NCBI GenBank assembly: GCA_964616545.1
Contig: CAZTUA010000012.1
Coordinates: 21,582 to 85,581 of the forward strand
Length of the DNA: 64,000 nucleotides
Source: JAQVEM01 sp964616545
GTDB lineage: Bacteria; Actinomycetota; Humimicrobiia; Humimicrobiales; Humimicrobiaceae
Direction: 5' to 3'
This document shows positions 43,980 through 53,438 of the stretch, piece after piece. The first letter of the stretch is position 1. Every line of letters begins with the position of its first letter. The notes under the pieces are model-generated. The model searched no databases. It was given only the letters and a program-made list of their open reading frames with translations, and was not told the DNA's origin. Both the position numbers and the translations under genes were made by a program.

Positions 43980-45374
43980 TTAGCCTCCCTTTTTATTTTT
44001 TTGTTTATTATTTATTAATAAGTTTACCTTCAGGGTTAAACCTTCTAAAGATATTATTTTAACTGTCTGCCCCTTTTTAATTTTACTTCCGTCAGCTGAT
44101 ACCGCCTTCCAGATTTCTCCCGATACCTTAACCAGGCCTTCAGGGTCTAAATCTTTTAAAACCGCTGCTGTTTCCCCGATGATCCCTTCCTCGCCGGTGG
44201 CTGGTTTCATTCTATGGACTCTATAGACAGCTCTGATTATAATAATCAGGAAACCGGAAACGACAATAGAAGCAGCTATTATAAGGCTTCTGGCTATCCT
44301 GAGATAAGGAGCGCCCGTATCAATCAGTAGAAAAGACCCTATAATAAGCGAACTTACACCTGCTATTGACAGTATACCACCAAGACCCAGTGCAATATCA
44401 AGTATAAATAAAATTATGGCCAGTATTATAAGAGCCAGCCCTGCGTAATTTATCGGAAGAATACTGAATGAATAAAACGCAAGAATAAGAAGTAGAACAC
44501 CCACGGCCCCCGAAACCCCCAGTCCCGGCTGGGAAAATTCATAAATTATCCCAAATATTCCTAAGATAAATAATATATAGGCAATATTCGGATTGACGAT
44601 AATATGGAGAAACTGTGTAATAAAATTCATTTCAATTTCTTCAGCGGTACCTGCACCGGTATTAATAAAGAAACTCTTATCTGATTTTTTTATTGTCATG
44701 CCATTTATTTCTTTAAGAAGCTCCTCTATATTTTGAACACTGAGGTCGATTACTCCCAGCCTGAGAGCTTCTTCTGCTGTAATGGAAACACTTTCTCTTA
44801 CTGCCATTTCGGCCCACTCAGCATTACGTCCTCTGGAAACTGCCAGGTTTTTAATATAGGAAATGGAATCATTTGTTACCTTATCAAGCATATCCCCTGA
44901 TGATTGTCCTTCCCCCCCCAGGTTTACGGGATGTGCGGCTCCAATTGTGGTAAATGGTGCCATAACAGCCAGGTCGGATGCATAAGTTATAAATGTACCG
45001 GCAGAAGCTGCTCTTGCACCTTCGGGATAGACAAATACTATAACAGGGATATCTGTATTAAGAATATCAGTTATAATTTCTCTCATGGATGCTTCAAGCC
45101 CGCCCGGGGTATCCATTAATATAATAAGGCCGTAACCGGAATCAGAAGATTTTTCAAGGCAACGGGCTATAAAGTTTGAAATAGGGGGACTTATTATTCC
45201 CTCAATTGTGCTGATATAAAAATTATTTATTTCTAAAGAAATTCCAATGTCACTATCATTGCCCATGCCGGTGTTGCCCGTGTCCTCCGGAAAGATTTCC
45301 CCTGCGGGCATAATTACAAGAAGTAATGTGATAAATATCAGTATAATTAAATATTTAGTGATATTCTTTTGCAT
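43980..45374 (-). CDS. NfeD membrane-bound ClpP-class serine protease
   Basis: 464 residues. A signal segment is followed by a ClpP-like protease domain (about 50-230) with DTPGGLEASM and the nucleophile Ser in ARAASAGTFI. Next are five membrane segments and a C-terminal OB-fold (about 400-455, GEEGIIGETAAVLKDL and SGEIWKAVS). It acts at the membrane with the slipin encoded next to it; in archaea the pair cleaves stomatin tails. Confidence 0.93.
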   Translation of the reverse strand: MQKNITKYLIILIFITLLLVIMPAGEIFPEDTGNTGMGNDSDIGISLEINNFYISTIEGIISPPISNFIARCLEKSSDSGYGLIILMDTPGGLEASMREIITDILNTDIPVIVFVYPEGARAASAGTFITYASDLAVMAPFTTIGAAHPVNLGGEGQSSGDMLDKVTNDSISYIKNLAVSRGRNAEWAEMAVRESVSITAEEALRLGVIDLSVQNIEELLKEINGMTIKKSDKSFFINTGAGTAEEIEMNFITQFLHIIVNPNIAYILFILGIFGIIYEFSQPGLGVSGAVGVLLLILAFYSFSILPINYAGLALIILAIILFILDIALGLGGILSIAGVSSLIIGSFLLIDTGAPYLRIARSLIIAASIVVSGFLIIIIRAVYRVHRMKPATGEEGIIGETAAVLKDLDPEGLVKVSGEIWKAVSADGSKIKKGQTVKIISLEGLTLKVNLLINNKQKNKKGG

Positions 45375-45405
45375 AAGATACAGCCATTTGATTAATTTAG
45401 TTGTA

Positions 45406-45435
45406 TTGAAAATATTTTTACAATATCATTATACT
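45406..45435 (+). promoter_or_regulatory. Candidate rubredoxin promoter
   Basis: TTGAAA (45406-45411) and TATACT (45430-45435) lie 18 bases apart, about 90 bases before the rubredoxin start and within the region that diverges from nfeD. Confidence 0.45.
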
Positions 45436-45526
45436 ATAAAGTGCCTGAAGGTTAGAGTATTTCATAAAAAAGAAGAATAATTTTATACGATAACTTATTA
45501 TTCACTGATTAAACCGGAGGATAAAA

Positions 45527-45691
45527 ATGGAAAAATGGGAATGTCAGGTCTGCGGCTATATTTATGACCCTGAAAAAGGTGACCCTGAAAATGAAATAAA
45601 ACCCGGCACAAAATTTGAAGATTTACCTGATGACTGGGTTTGTCCCGAGTGCGGTGCCTCAAAGGATGAATTTGAAGTATATAAGGAATAA
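45527..45691 (+). CDS. Rubredoxin
   Basis: 54-residue one-iron electron carrier. The two iron-binding pairs are WECQVCGYIYDP (Cys6, Cys9) and WVCPECGASKDEF (Cys39, Cys42), with the family aromatic residues. CCGGAGG lies just before the ATG. Rubredoxins of this size serve oxygen- and superoxide-reducing systems in anaerobes or donate to other metalloenzymes. No partner gene is adjacent. Confidence 0.97.
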   Translation: MEKWECQVCGYIYDPEKGDPENEIKPGTKFEDLPDDWVCPECGASKDEFEVYKE

Positions 45692-45747
45692 GAGTTGTTA
45701 ATTTAACCGGGCTGAGCTGTATTATGACAGGATTTAACCAGTTACGG

Positions 45748-46155
45748 TTAAATATGCACCCTGATGGCGGAAACAGGGCAGCAGTTCAGGCATAACTCAC
45801 ACAGGATACATTTATCCTTGTTGAATTTTAACTTACGGCTTTTTTCATCAAGGGTCAATGACTGTGTAATGCATATTGACGTGCACACCCCGCAGTCTAT
45901 GCAGAGATTTTTATCTATTACTATATCTTTTGCTGCTTCCTGAACCGTAACACCGGTATTTGTAAGATATTTAACCGCTTCATCAATCTGTGTTTTGTCC
46001 CCTTTTAATTCAAGGAGCATTTTTCCTTCCATATCAGGTGTTATCTCGGCTCTGAGTATGTTAAATTCAAGATTAAATTCTTTAACCAGTTTATATGTAA
46101 TAGGCTTGGTTACAATATTTTCCGGAAAACTCAGTACCAGCTTTCTTTTCGTCAT
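45748..46155 (-). CDS. NIL-domain 2[4Fe-4S] ferredoxin (MA1822-like)
   Basis: 135 residues: an N-terminal NIL domain (about 1-75), then two [4Fe-4S] motifs CIDCGVCTSICI and CILCELCLNCCP. It shares one base with the stop of the DUF39 gene upstream. In Methanosarcina the homologous pair MA1821-MA1822 builds homocysteine from aspartate semialdehyde and sulfide, with this protein as the electron supplier. The same role is inferred here. Confidence 0.9.
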   Translation of the reverse strand: MTKRKLVLSFPENIVTKPITYKLVKEFNLEFNILRAEITPDMEGKMLLELKGDKTQIDEAVKYLTNTGVTVQEAAKDIVIDKNLCIDCGVCTSICITQSLTLDEKSRKLKFNKDKCILCELCLNCCPVSAIRVHI

Positions 46156-47321
46156 CAGAGTTCCTCCCTGCTTAATATATCAAGGTTTCTGTGTTCCTGT
46201 TCCAGCGGCAGCGGAGAGACAAAATTGGTAAGATAAAATTTACCGTCTTCAATATCTTTTTTTAAAATATTAGATATCTCCAGGGCCTTAAAATAACTGG
46301 AGATTGAACCTGTTTGAACGGTTTTTCCGCTGAGTGTTATTTTTCCGCTTCTCAGCTGCCTGTAATTCACTTTTCCGCAGGATGGTTTGTTTCTTCTCTG
46401 AACGGAATAATCGGTAATTTCTGTGTATAAATCTTCATCACTGACTTTTAAAAATTCAACCATTTCTTCATCTATTACAGGAACTGGAATGCCTATCCCA
46501 ATAAATATGGAAACTCCGTAGCCATGAAAGATACATGCTCTTAAATATCTGGTTGTCATCTCTTTAAGATTGCCCACTACGGCAATGGTTCCTGCACCAC
46601 CGCATGGCGTGCCATTTGAAAGTCTCTCTTTACCTGGATTATGCTGGGTTCCATACCAGGAAATGTAACCCTGGCTACCTGCAAGGAATATCCTGGTTCC
46701 TATGCCTGTGGTTCTGAAATACGGATCATTTAAAAGCGGGCTTAACTGTCCGGCGCTGGAGTATGTTACATTACCAAAATTGGGCAGCAATTTCCCCATA
46801 TAGGTGTATATGGTTCTGTTGGAGGAATTGGTTGCTGCCGGATAATTCTGGTAGGCATTTCTGGGATTAAACAAATATGCCTGATTTATGGTATCCGCAG
46901 TTATATAAGTTTCAATTTCTCTTCTCGGGTAACAATCTGTACCATATCCGGTTGCTTTTAGTTTCACAGGTTTTCCGGAAATTAAATCTTCTATTACGTG
47001 TGCTCCCCCGTATTTTATCCCCACCGTTTCTGAAAGTTCTGCAGCACCAATATATGCATCCACGGCTGCTATTCCTGTATAAGCCGGAACATCATTCAGC
47101 CATACTTTAGTCATTTTTATGGGAGGGTCCGAGTGGCCGAAATTTATAAATGCCCCTGAAGAGCACATCGGGCTAAAAGTTGCTGTTGTAACCACATCTA
47201 CTTCTTTTGCAGTTTTCTTTACTCCTCTTTCTTTTGCATATTCAATTATCTCTTCTGCATTGAGGACGACAGCCTTCCCGTTTTTAATTTTTTCATTTAT
47301 TTCTTCAATGGTCTTTGCCAT
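46155..47321 (-). CDS. Homocysteine biosynthesis protein (DUF39, MA1821-like)
   Basis: 388 residues of the DUF39/COG1900 family. Conserved catalytic-type Cys residues are Cys53 in SPMCSSGAF and Cys130 in GYGTDCYPRRE, close to the Cys54 and Cys131 positions of MA1821. NFGHSDPPIKM and PCGGAGTIAVVG are further landmarks. It is the likely sulfur-carrying enzyme converting aspartate semialdehyde to homocysteine. It is co-transcribed with the NIL-ferredoxin; UPF0280 is divergent. Confidence 0.9.
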   Translation of the reverse strand: MAKTIEEINEKIKNGKAVVLNAEEIIEYAKERGVKKTAKEVDVVTTATFSPMCSSGAFINFGHSDPPIKMTKVWLNDVPAYTGIAAVDAYIGAAELSETVGIKYGGAHVIEDLISGKPVKLKATGYGTDCYPRREIETYITADTINQAYLFNPRNAYQNYPAATNSSNRTIYTYMGKLLPNFGNVTYSSAGQLSPLLNDPYFRTTGIGTRIFLAGSQGYISWYGTQHNPGKERLSNGTPCGGAGTIAVVGNLKEMTTRYLRACIFHGYGVSIFIGIGIPVPVIDEEMVEFLKVSDEDLYTEITDYSVQRRNKPSCGKVNYRQLRSGKITLSGKTVQTGSISSYFKALEISNILKKDIEDGKFYLTNFVSPLPLEQEHRNLDILSREEL

Positions 47322-47491
47322 GACAGATTTAACTCCTGACTTTAATTTAGTAAAATATAATACTCCAATATTGATTTTTTTCCAATAATCAGTCTATCCT
47401 GGAATGGATTTTTACCCTGCCGTGTAATATACTTTTTTTAAATTAAACAAATCCGCGGGGATAATTAATTGAAAATAAAATTTATAAAAAT

Positions 47492-48265
47492 ATGGTGAGC
47501 AGTGAAAATGTAAATATAAAAGAAATATTTGCCGGTGAAACCGGTATAGATAAAAGAATATATAGAGACAGCATAAGATTTAAAGAAAAACACAACTGGA
47601 GAATTATATATAAATATAGCGATCTCATGGTCAGCTGCGACAGGGATGTGAGCCTTAAAATCGGGAGATTGATTAAAGAAATCTATGATTTACTTGAATC
47701 TTTTATAAAAAAAGAACAGTCTTTCCAGAAGAGCCTGTCACCGGTAAAAATAGAACAGCATTTTCCTGATATAATAAAAAAAATGTGCCTTAAATCAGCT
47801 ATTTTTAATGTAGGACCGATGGCTGCGGTTGCCGGTGCGGTCTGTGAATATATTGCTGCCGGTCTGGACAGACACTGCCGCAGGCTGATAATAGAAAATG
47901 GGGGCGATGTCTATATAAAGAGCAATAAAGACGTGGATATTGAAGTGTTTTTAAAGAATGTAAATTTTAAAGATAGGATATATTTAAAAATAAAAGCAAA
48001 AGATACGCCCTGCGGTGTCTGCTCTTCGTCAGGCAGTTTTGGCCATTCGCTGAGCATGGGCAAAAGCGATCTTGTGGCAGTATTATCAAAATCAACAATC
48101 AGTGCAGACGCAGCGGCAACGGCAATTGGGAATAAAATTATAAAACCTTCCGATATAGATGAAAATATTGAGCATTATAAAACAATAAAAGATATAAGCG
48201 GTATCTTAATCATCAAAGACGAAAGAATAGGCATCTGGGGTAATATTGAACTTGTAAATATTTAA
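47492..48265 (+). CDS. UPF0280 family protein (MA1715-like)
   Basis: 257 residues of COG2122, an ApbE-related fold. Landmarks: GPMAAVAGAVCEYIAAGL, IENGGDVYI, PCGVCSSSGSFGHSLSMGKSD and VLSKSTISADAAATAIGN. The methanogen homologue MA1715 is needed for efficient sulfide assimilation into homocysteine. Its placement opposite the DUF39/NIL-ferredoxin pair, with 170 bases between them, supports the same pathway. The last four bases overlap the convergent bactofilin gene. Confidence 0.9.
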   Translation: MVSSENVNIKEIFAGETGIDKRIYRDSIRFKEKHNWRIIYKYSDLMVSCDRDVSLKIGRLIKEIYDLLESFIKKEQSFQKSLSPVKIEQHFPDIIKKMCLKSAIFNVGPMAAVAGAVCEYIAAGLDRHCRRLIIENGGDVYIKSNKDVDIEVFLKNVNFKDRIYLKIKAKDTPCGVCSSSGSFGHSLSMGKSDLVAVLSKSTISADAAATAIGNKIIKPSDIDENIEHYKTIKDISGILIIKDERIGIWGNIELVNI

Positions 48266-48690
48266 TCTTTTTTAAATTTCTGAGGAGAATCCCCGGTATC
48301 TTTTTTTGTGTCTTCCTGTTTAAAAACTTCAGAGCCAGAGTTTACAGTGCTCTCACCCTTAAAAAGTCCGCCTTTGGATATAGTAAGCAGTGCATCTTTC
48401 TGTGTAAGATTTCCGATAAATTTTCCGGTTGAAGTTACCTCAACTTCCCCGGTGGCTGCCATATCTCCTTTATATGTTCCGGCAATTATAGCATTTGTCG
48501 TTTTAATACTGGCCTCTACGCTGCCCTCTTTTCCAATTGTAGTATCTTTGCCTGTTATAATTTCGCCCTTAACTGAACCGTCTATTCTTAAAGAACCCGG
48601 GCAGTTAATCTTGCCGTTTACTTCTACTCCTTCTGCAATAACAGTAAGGTTTTTTGTACCCTTAACTTCGGTATTTCTTCTCGATAACAT
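48262..48690 (-). CDS. Bactofilin
   Basis: 142 residues. A central right-handed beta-helix (about 20-110) with short repeats such as GVEVNGKINCPGSLRIDGSVKGEI forms polymerising filaments; flanks are flexible and charged. Bactofilins act in cell shape and envelope assembly. It is a single gene, with AAAGGAAGAGT before the ATG. Confidence 0.92.
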   Translation of the reverse strand: MLSRRNTEVKGTKNLTVIAEGVEVNGKINCPGSLRIDGSVKGEIITGKDTTIGKEGSVEASIKTTNAIIAGTYKGDMAATGEVEVTSTGKFIGNLTQKDALLTISKGGLFKGESTVNSGSEVFKQEDTKKDTGDSPQKFKKD

Positions 48691-48937
48691 GTCTACTCTT
48701 CCTTTCTTTAAAAGATAACTCTATAAATTCTATATTTATGGATAATTTTTGCAAGCTATTATAACACTTTTTGGATAAAATTTATTGTATCGTGCAGTAT
48801 TGATTGGCTGAGAAATTTTTAATACTTCAAATTATGCATTTTAAAATGTAAAATTGTTTAAATAACGACAAGATTCCAGAAATACTAAAACAATTAAAAA
48901 GTAATCAAATAATAAACTATATAATTATGTAAATGCA

Positions 48938-50695
48938 ATGAAAGAAAAAAAATCATTTACTTCTATATCCACAATAATCTTAATTTTTATCTTTACAGCA
49001 GCAGTGTGCCTATCATGCAATATTAATCTTTCCCCCGTAAAAATAATTCCGGAATCAGGGGAGGAGGAGAATACCGGCGGGACAGGTGAGACGGCAGAAG
49101 ACATTGAACACGATAGTGTGGAGAAAGGGGAAGAAATTACTGCTTTAAATATATGGACAGAGGATATTGTACCCTCAGATATAAGCATAAGGATAAGAAA
49201 CAGGCTGATGGAAGCTTTTGGCGAAATAAGAATTGTGGACAGAAAAGAGGATTCCGATATACAGGTTGAAATTAATACAGACCGGGAGAAATCAACAGTA
49301 ACCTGGTTTCTGGTGCCGGTAGTTTCTTTTTTCAGGACATTTGATGATATATATTATGATGATTTTAAGAATTTCTGGGAGGGAGATACGGAATCACTGG
49401 AATATATATCAGTCGACGGTTCCGGACCCGGGCTTGTTTTAACAGAAGACATTTATAAAGTTCTGGAAAGGATTATGGGGCAAAGCGGAAATGAAAAAAT
49501 AAAAATTGTAAGCGGTGAAGAACTTACCAGCAGCATTGAGGATAATGGCAGTTTTTCAATTATCCCCTTTGACAGCATAAAGAAAGAATACAAAGTGCTC
49601 AATGTGGATAACGCGTCAGCTCTTGATAGGAATCTGGATACAGGCAATTATCCTCTTGGGATAGGTATAAGTGTTAAGAGTGACAATCCTGAAATTGAGG
49701 GTATTATAAACGGATGCCTGGAGGGAATTTATATAACAAACAGGGATATTGAGAAAATGGCCTCTGTTATTATGACCGGCGTTACCGCACTCGCACGCGG
49801 CAAAACAATTGGAAGAAAAATGGATGAGCTCGGGGTCCTTTACCCTGCAGAAAAAATCGCAGATGTGCTTCTGGATGCCGATATTACCCATATAAGCAAT
49901 GAAATATGTTTTGTAGAGGGCTGTAGCAGTGAAAACAGGTTTCCCTATCTGTGCAGCAGTCCTGAGTATATAGAACTACTCAGGTATGTGGGCACGGATG
50001 TAATTGAGCTTACCGGAAATCATATGAATGATTACGGCCCTGAATGGATGCTTAAGACTCTGGAAATGTATGATGAGGAAGGCTGGCTATACTTTGGCGG
50101 AGGAAGGAACCTGGAAGAATCTTACCGGCCCGCTCTTTTTGAGGTAAAAGGCAATAAAATTGCCTTTATGGGGGTAAATGCTTACGGGCTGGCCAACATA
50201 AATGAATGGGCACGGGAGGATTCACCCGGAGCTGCACGGCTGAATGTCTGGGATGAAGCAGAAAAGGAGAAAGATTTTGAAAAAGTGGAAGGCATAATCA
50301 GGGAATTAAAAAGCCAGGGTTATACAGTTATCTTCACTTTCCAGTATCAGGAATCGGAACGATACAGCCCTACAGAAGACCAGATAGCTGATTTTAGAAG
50401 AATAATAGATGCGGGAGCAGACATAGTTAGCGGGAGCCAGTCACACTGGCCCATGGGTGTTGAATTCAGAGAAAATGGTTTTATAAATTACGGTCTGGGA
50501 AATATTTTTTACAATATGCGGGATATACCGGGACTGAAGCAGGGGATTATAGCAAAACATATCTTTTATGAGGAAAGGCATATAAATACCATTATGATAA
50601 CTACAATGCTTGAAGACCTGAGCCAGCCAAGGCTTACTACCCCGGAGGAAAGAGAAGAACTTCTAAAGTCTATTTTTGACGGCAGCATAAGATAA
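48938..50695 (+). CDS. CapA-like metallophosphatase lipoprotein
   Basis: 585 residues. A signal peptide with lipobox CLSC gives a lipidated Cys near 27. Residues about 40-280 look like a solute-binding or LysM-free extracellular domain that I do not recognise. Residues about 290-570 form a CapA (PGA_cap) domain with DADITHISNEI, LTGNHMNDYGPEW, GVNAYG and GSQSHWPMGVEF...NYGLGN. CapA proteins act with poly-gamma-glutamate or on envelope phosphoesters. No capBC is present here, so a surface phosphatase role is more likely. Confidence 0.82.
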   Translation: MKEKKSFTSISTIILIFIFTAAVCLSCNINLSPVKIIPESGEEENTGGTGETAEDIEHDSVEKGEEITALNIWTEDIVPSDISIRIRNRLMEAFGEIRIVDRKEDSDIQVEINTDREKSTVTWFLVPVVSFFRTFDDIYYDDFKNFWEGDTESLEYISVDGSGPGLVLTEDIYKVLERIMGQSGNEKIKIVSGEELTSSIEDNGSFSIIPFDSIKKEYKVLNVDNASALDRNLDTGNYPLGIGISVKSDNPEIEGIINGCLEGIYITNRDIEKMASVIMTGVTALARGKTIGRKMDELGVLYPAEKIADVLLDADITHISNEICFVEGCSSENRFPYLCSSPEYIELLRYVGTDVIELTGNHMNDYGPEWMLKTLEMYDEEGWLYFGGGRNLEESYRPALFEVKGNKIAFMGVNAYGLANINEWAREDSPGAARLNVWDEAEKEKDFEKVEGIIRELKSQGYTVIFTFQYQESERYSPTEDQIADFRRIIDAGADIVSGSQSHWPMGVEFRENGFINYGLGNIFYNMRDIPGLKQGIIAKHIFYEERHINTIMITTMLEDLSQPRLTTPEEREELLKSIFDGSIR

Positions 50696-50761
50696 TCACT
50701 GTATATATACCATTAAAATTAATACAGGGTAAACCTTTCTCTGTGCTCTGTAATACGCTGT

Positions 50762-51505
50762 CTATTCCCATTTAAAAAACTTAATTGAGAGGCCGAGACT
50801 TACAATAATCCAGCCGCCTATAATCAGGAGCTCTTTATACATTGAGGAAATGCCCGCTCCTTCGATTGCCACCATTCTCAATATGTCATTCAGGTGCGTG
50901 CTGGGAAGAATATTTGAAATTACTTTAAGAAAATCCGGCATTAGATTTAAGGGAAAGAAAATCCCGCCCAGAAAAAGCAGTATAAAAAATACAATCATGC
51001 AAACAGGAGTGGCAGCCCTGGCATTTTTAACAAAGGAAACCAGGAAAAAACCGATGCTTAAAAAACAGATAGCGCCCAGTGTAATTACAAACCATAACAG
51101 GAAATAATTTCCGGAGATATTAACATTAAACAACAGGATGCCTATAATTATTATTATAAAAGTCTGGATAAGCATTATCATGTAGCGGTTAATAATCTGG
51201 CTCAATATTATGATATATTTTTTTAACGGGGTAACAGATAGTCTGCGGTATATGCCTTTCTGTCTGTCTTCTATGAAACCCGTTGCAGATGCCATAATAC
51301 CGGTTACCATCAGAGCCATGATTATTATCCCGGGCATAATGTAGTCTATGGCTTTCATACTGTAATCCTGCCACATGGTATCCTTATATATAAAACCATA
51401 CAGCAATATAAAGAAAAGCGGGAAAATCATTGTCCAGAAAAGATCATCCATGTTTCTTAAAAATAATTTATTTTCCAGCGCCAGCTGTTTTAATAAAATT
51501 TTCAT
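50762..51505 (-). CDS. ABC-2 type exporter permease
   Basis: 247 residues with six hydrophobic segments in the ABC-2 layout: an amphipathic start, DYIMPGIIIMALMVTGIM, EDRQKGIYRRLSVTPLKKY, then FFLVSFVKNARAATPV and GGIFFPLNLMPDFLK. It pairs with the ATPase gene 3 bases upstream. It exports an unknown substrate (lipid, peptide or drug). Confidence 0.9.
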   Translation of the reverse strand: MKILLKQLALENKLFLRNMDDLFWTMIFPLFFILLYGFIYKDTMWQDYSMKAIDYIMPGIIIMALMVTGIMASATGFIEDRQKGIYRRLSVTPLKKYIIILSQIINRYMIMLIQTFIIIIIGILLFNVNISGNYFLLWFVITLGAICFLSIGFFLVSFVKNARAATPVCMIVFFILLFLGGIFFPLNLMPDFLKVISNILPSTHLNDILRMVAIEGAGISSMYKELLIIGGWIIVSLGLSIKFFKWE

Positions 51506-51508
51506 CTT

Positions 51509-52429
51509 CTATTCCCTTAAATTCCTTCCTGTCATGGAAATAAAAACATCTTCAAGAGTTGCTCTTCTTGTATTGATATGTTCAATATTTATATTATTTT
51601 TTTCAGCGAGACTGGATATCTCTTTTAGGGCCTGAGAAGGTTTTCTGGTATAGATTATGAATCTGCCATCGCTATCTTTTACAATTTTTCCAAGTGGCGA
51701 AAGCTCGCTTATTATTTGTTCTTCCTTGAATCCGGTTGCCTCAAATTCAACGGTTGAATCAATACCAGAACCTTTTACAAGATTAGCCGGGGTATTGATT
51801 GCAATTATCCTGCCATTATCTATTATTGCAACCCTGTGGCAGAGCCTTTCAGCTTCCTCCATATAATGAGTTGTAAGAATAACAGTTTTTTCCTGTTTCT
51901 TTAAGTTTTCGATAATATCCCATACATTTCTTCTTGCCTGGGGATCCAGACCTGTAGTAGGTTCATCAAGAAAAAGAACCGCAGGATCGTTTACAAGCGC
52001 CAGCCCGAGAGCAAGACGCTGTTTCTGCCCGCCTGAAAGAGTTGCATAATATGCATTTTTCTTCTCTTTTAATGATACAAGTTCAAGTATTTCAGATGGA
52101 GGTAAAGATTTCTTATAATAACTGCCAAAAAGCTCAATTGCTTCTATTACCCTGATTTTATTATAAAGAGCAGTGGTCTGGAGCTGTACCCCTATAAGCT
52201 CTTTAATTGCGGAGGAGCTGGACAGTGCGTCTATTGAACAAATATTGATAGAACCCCTGTCGGGTTTTCTCAGACCTACTATCATTTCAACGGTGGTTGT
52301 CTTCCCTGCCCCGTTGGGTCCCAGCAGGCCAAATATTTCGCCTCTTTCTATTGAAAAACTAACCCCGTCTACCGCTTTTATACTGCCGTAATGTCTGGTT
52401 AAATCTTTGACTTCCAGGCTATAGGCCAA
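51509..52429 (-). CDS. ABC-2 type exporter ATP-binding protein
   Basis: 306 residues. Walker A GPNGAGKTT near 38-46, signature LSGGQKQR, Walker B AVLFLDEPTTGLDP, and H-loop LTTHYMEEAE. The C-terminal 80 residues form a DUF4162-type regulatory tail. It is the first gene of the two-gene exporter operon. Confidence 0.94.
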   Translation of the reverse strand: MAYSLEVKDLTRHYGSIKAVDGVSFSIERGEIFGLLGPNGAGKTTTVEMIVGLRKPDRGSINICSIDALSSSSAIKELIGVQLQTTALYNKIRVIEAIELFGSYYKKSLPPSEILELVSLKEKKNAYYATLSGGQKQRLALGLALVNDPAVLFLDEPTTGLDPQARRNVWDIIENLKKQEKTVILTTHYMEEAERLCHRVAIIDNGRIIAINTPANLVKGSGIDSTVEFEATGFKEEQIISELSPLGKIVKDSDGRFIIYTRKPSQALKEISSLAEKNNINIEHINTRRATLEDVFISMTGRNLRE

Positions 52430-52498
52430 ATTATTCTCCTGTTTAAAAATTTTAATCCTCCGAGAAATATGTGTAATTATATAATAAAAAATGCAATT

Positions 52499-53062
52499 TT
52501 ATAAGCCAAGCTCACTGCTTATATTCTGCATTGATTTAAGGACTATGCCAATAAAATCCGGCAAGGTAATGCCCAGTTTCTCCTCACACAGCGCAATGTC
52601 TTCTCTGCGGGTTCCGCCGGCAAAGGATTTTTCCTTAAATTTCTTAAGTACAGACTTCACAGTTACAGAAGATAATTTTTTATCAGGCCTTACAAGGGCA
52701 CAGGCAACAATAAGGCCGGTAAGACTGTCACCGCAGAATAAAGACCAGTCCATGGGACTTCTGGGTTCTACACCGGTATTTTGCCAGTTATGTGCGGCCA
52801 TGGCATAAGCGACGTTGTCAGGGATTTCAAAACCCTTCTCCTTCAGAATTTTTGTTACCTCAATGCCCTGTTTCTCTTCCGGGACGCTGTCATTGTAATC
52901 ACCGTCATGCAGGAGACCGGCTATGCCCCACTCTTCTACATTGCCGTTAAATTTTTTAGCCAGCTCTTTCATCATTGCTTCTGTTGCCAGCATATGTTTG
53001 ATGATATTCCTGCTGGTAATATGCTGATTTAAAAAGTCCAGAGCCTGTTCTCTGTTAATCAT
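52499..53062 (-). CDS. HD-domain metal-dependent hydrolase
   Basis: About 187 residues. The HD signature is complete: His in IKHMLATEAMM, His-Asp in GLLHDGDYND, a later His in AAHNW and Asp in FCGDSLTGLIV. It is a likely phosphohydrolase acting on a nucleotide or related compound. ATG at 53062 is preferred; a GTG three codons earlier is possible. Confidence 0.85.
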   Translation of the reverse strand: MINREQALDFLNQHITSRNIIKHMLATEAMMKELAKKFNGNVEEWGIAGLLHDGDYNDSVPEEKQGIEVTKILKEKGFEIPDNVAYAMAAHNWQNTGVEPRSPMDWSLFCGDSLTGLIVACALVRPDKKLSSVTVKSVLKKFKEKSFAGGTRREDIALCEEKLGITLPDFIGIVLKSMQNISSELGL

Positions 53063-53071
53063 TTTACCCAC

Positions 53072-53438
53072 TTTCGTATTTGATAAATATTATTGTCTTA
53101 TATCAGGTTAATTAGTTATCAGTAACTGACTATTTAAACATAAATATTATCATTAAATTATGATTAAGTTAAAAAAACAATAGCGACTTCAATAATTTTC
53201 GCAAAGAAAGGTCTCTGCCTTCACCCACCTGCAGCTGCAGAAATAGAAAATTCATAAAAAAATCAATATAATACTGGCTTAAAGTGCGATGTGATAATAG
53301 AATGTTAAAAAAAGATACAGCAGACCTGGAAGCAGGAAAAAAAATAAGGATTATCTACCTGTGCCTTAATAACATTGAAACAATTGTGTAATATATGATC
53401 AACAGGGAATGCAATTGACGAAATAAGAAAGCAGAAAA
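53072..53438. other. Intergenic region, no gene supported
   Basis: AT-rich DNA between the HD hydrolase and degV. It holds a 12-bp palindrome CTGCAGCTGCAG near 53229 and an unsupported 29-codon frame starting at 53302 without a ribosome site. No clear promoter or terminator is seen. Confidence 0.5.

Noticed and set aside
43614..44018. Plus-strand open frame opposite slipin
   Set aside because: Slipin and NfeD form a well-known pair on the minus strand; this is their mirror.
53302..53391. 29-codon frame upstream of degV
   Set aside because: It has no ribosome site and no recognisable peptide, in AT-rich non-coding sequence.
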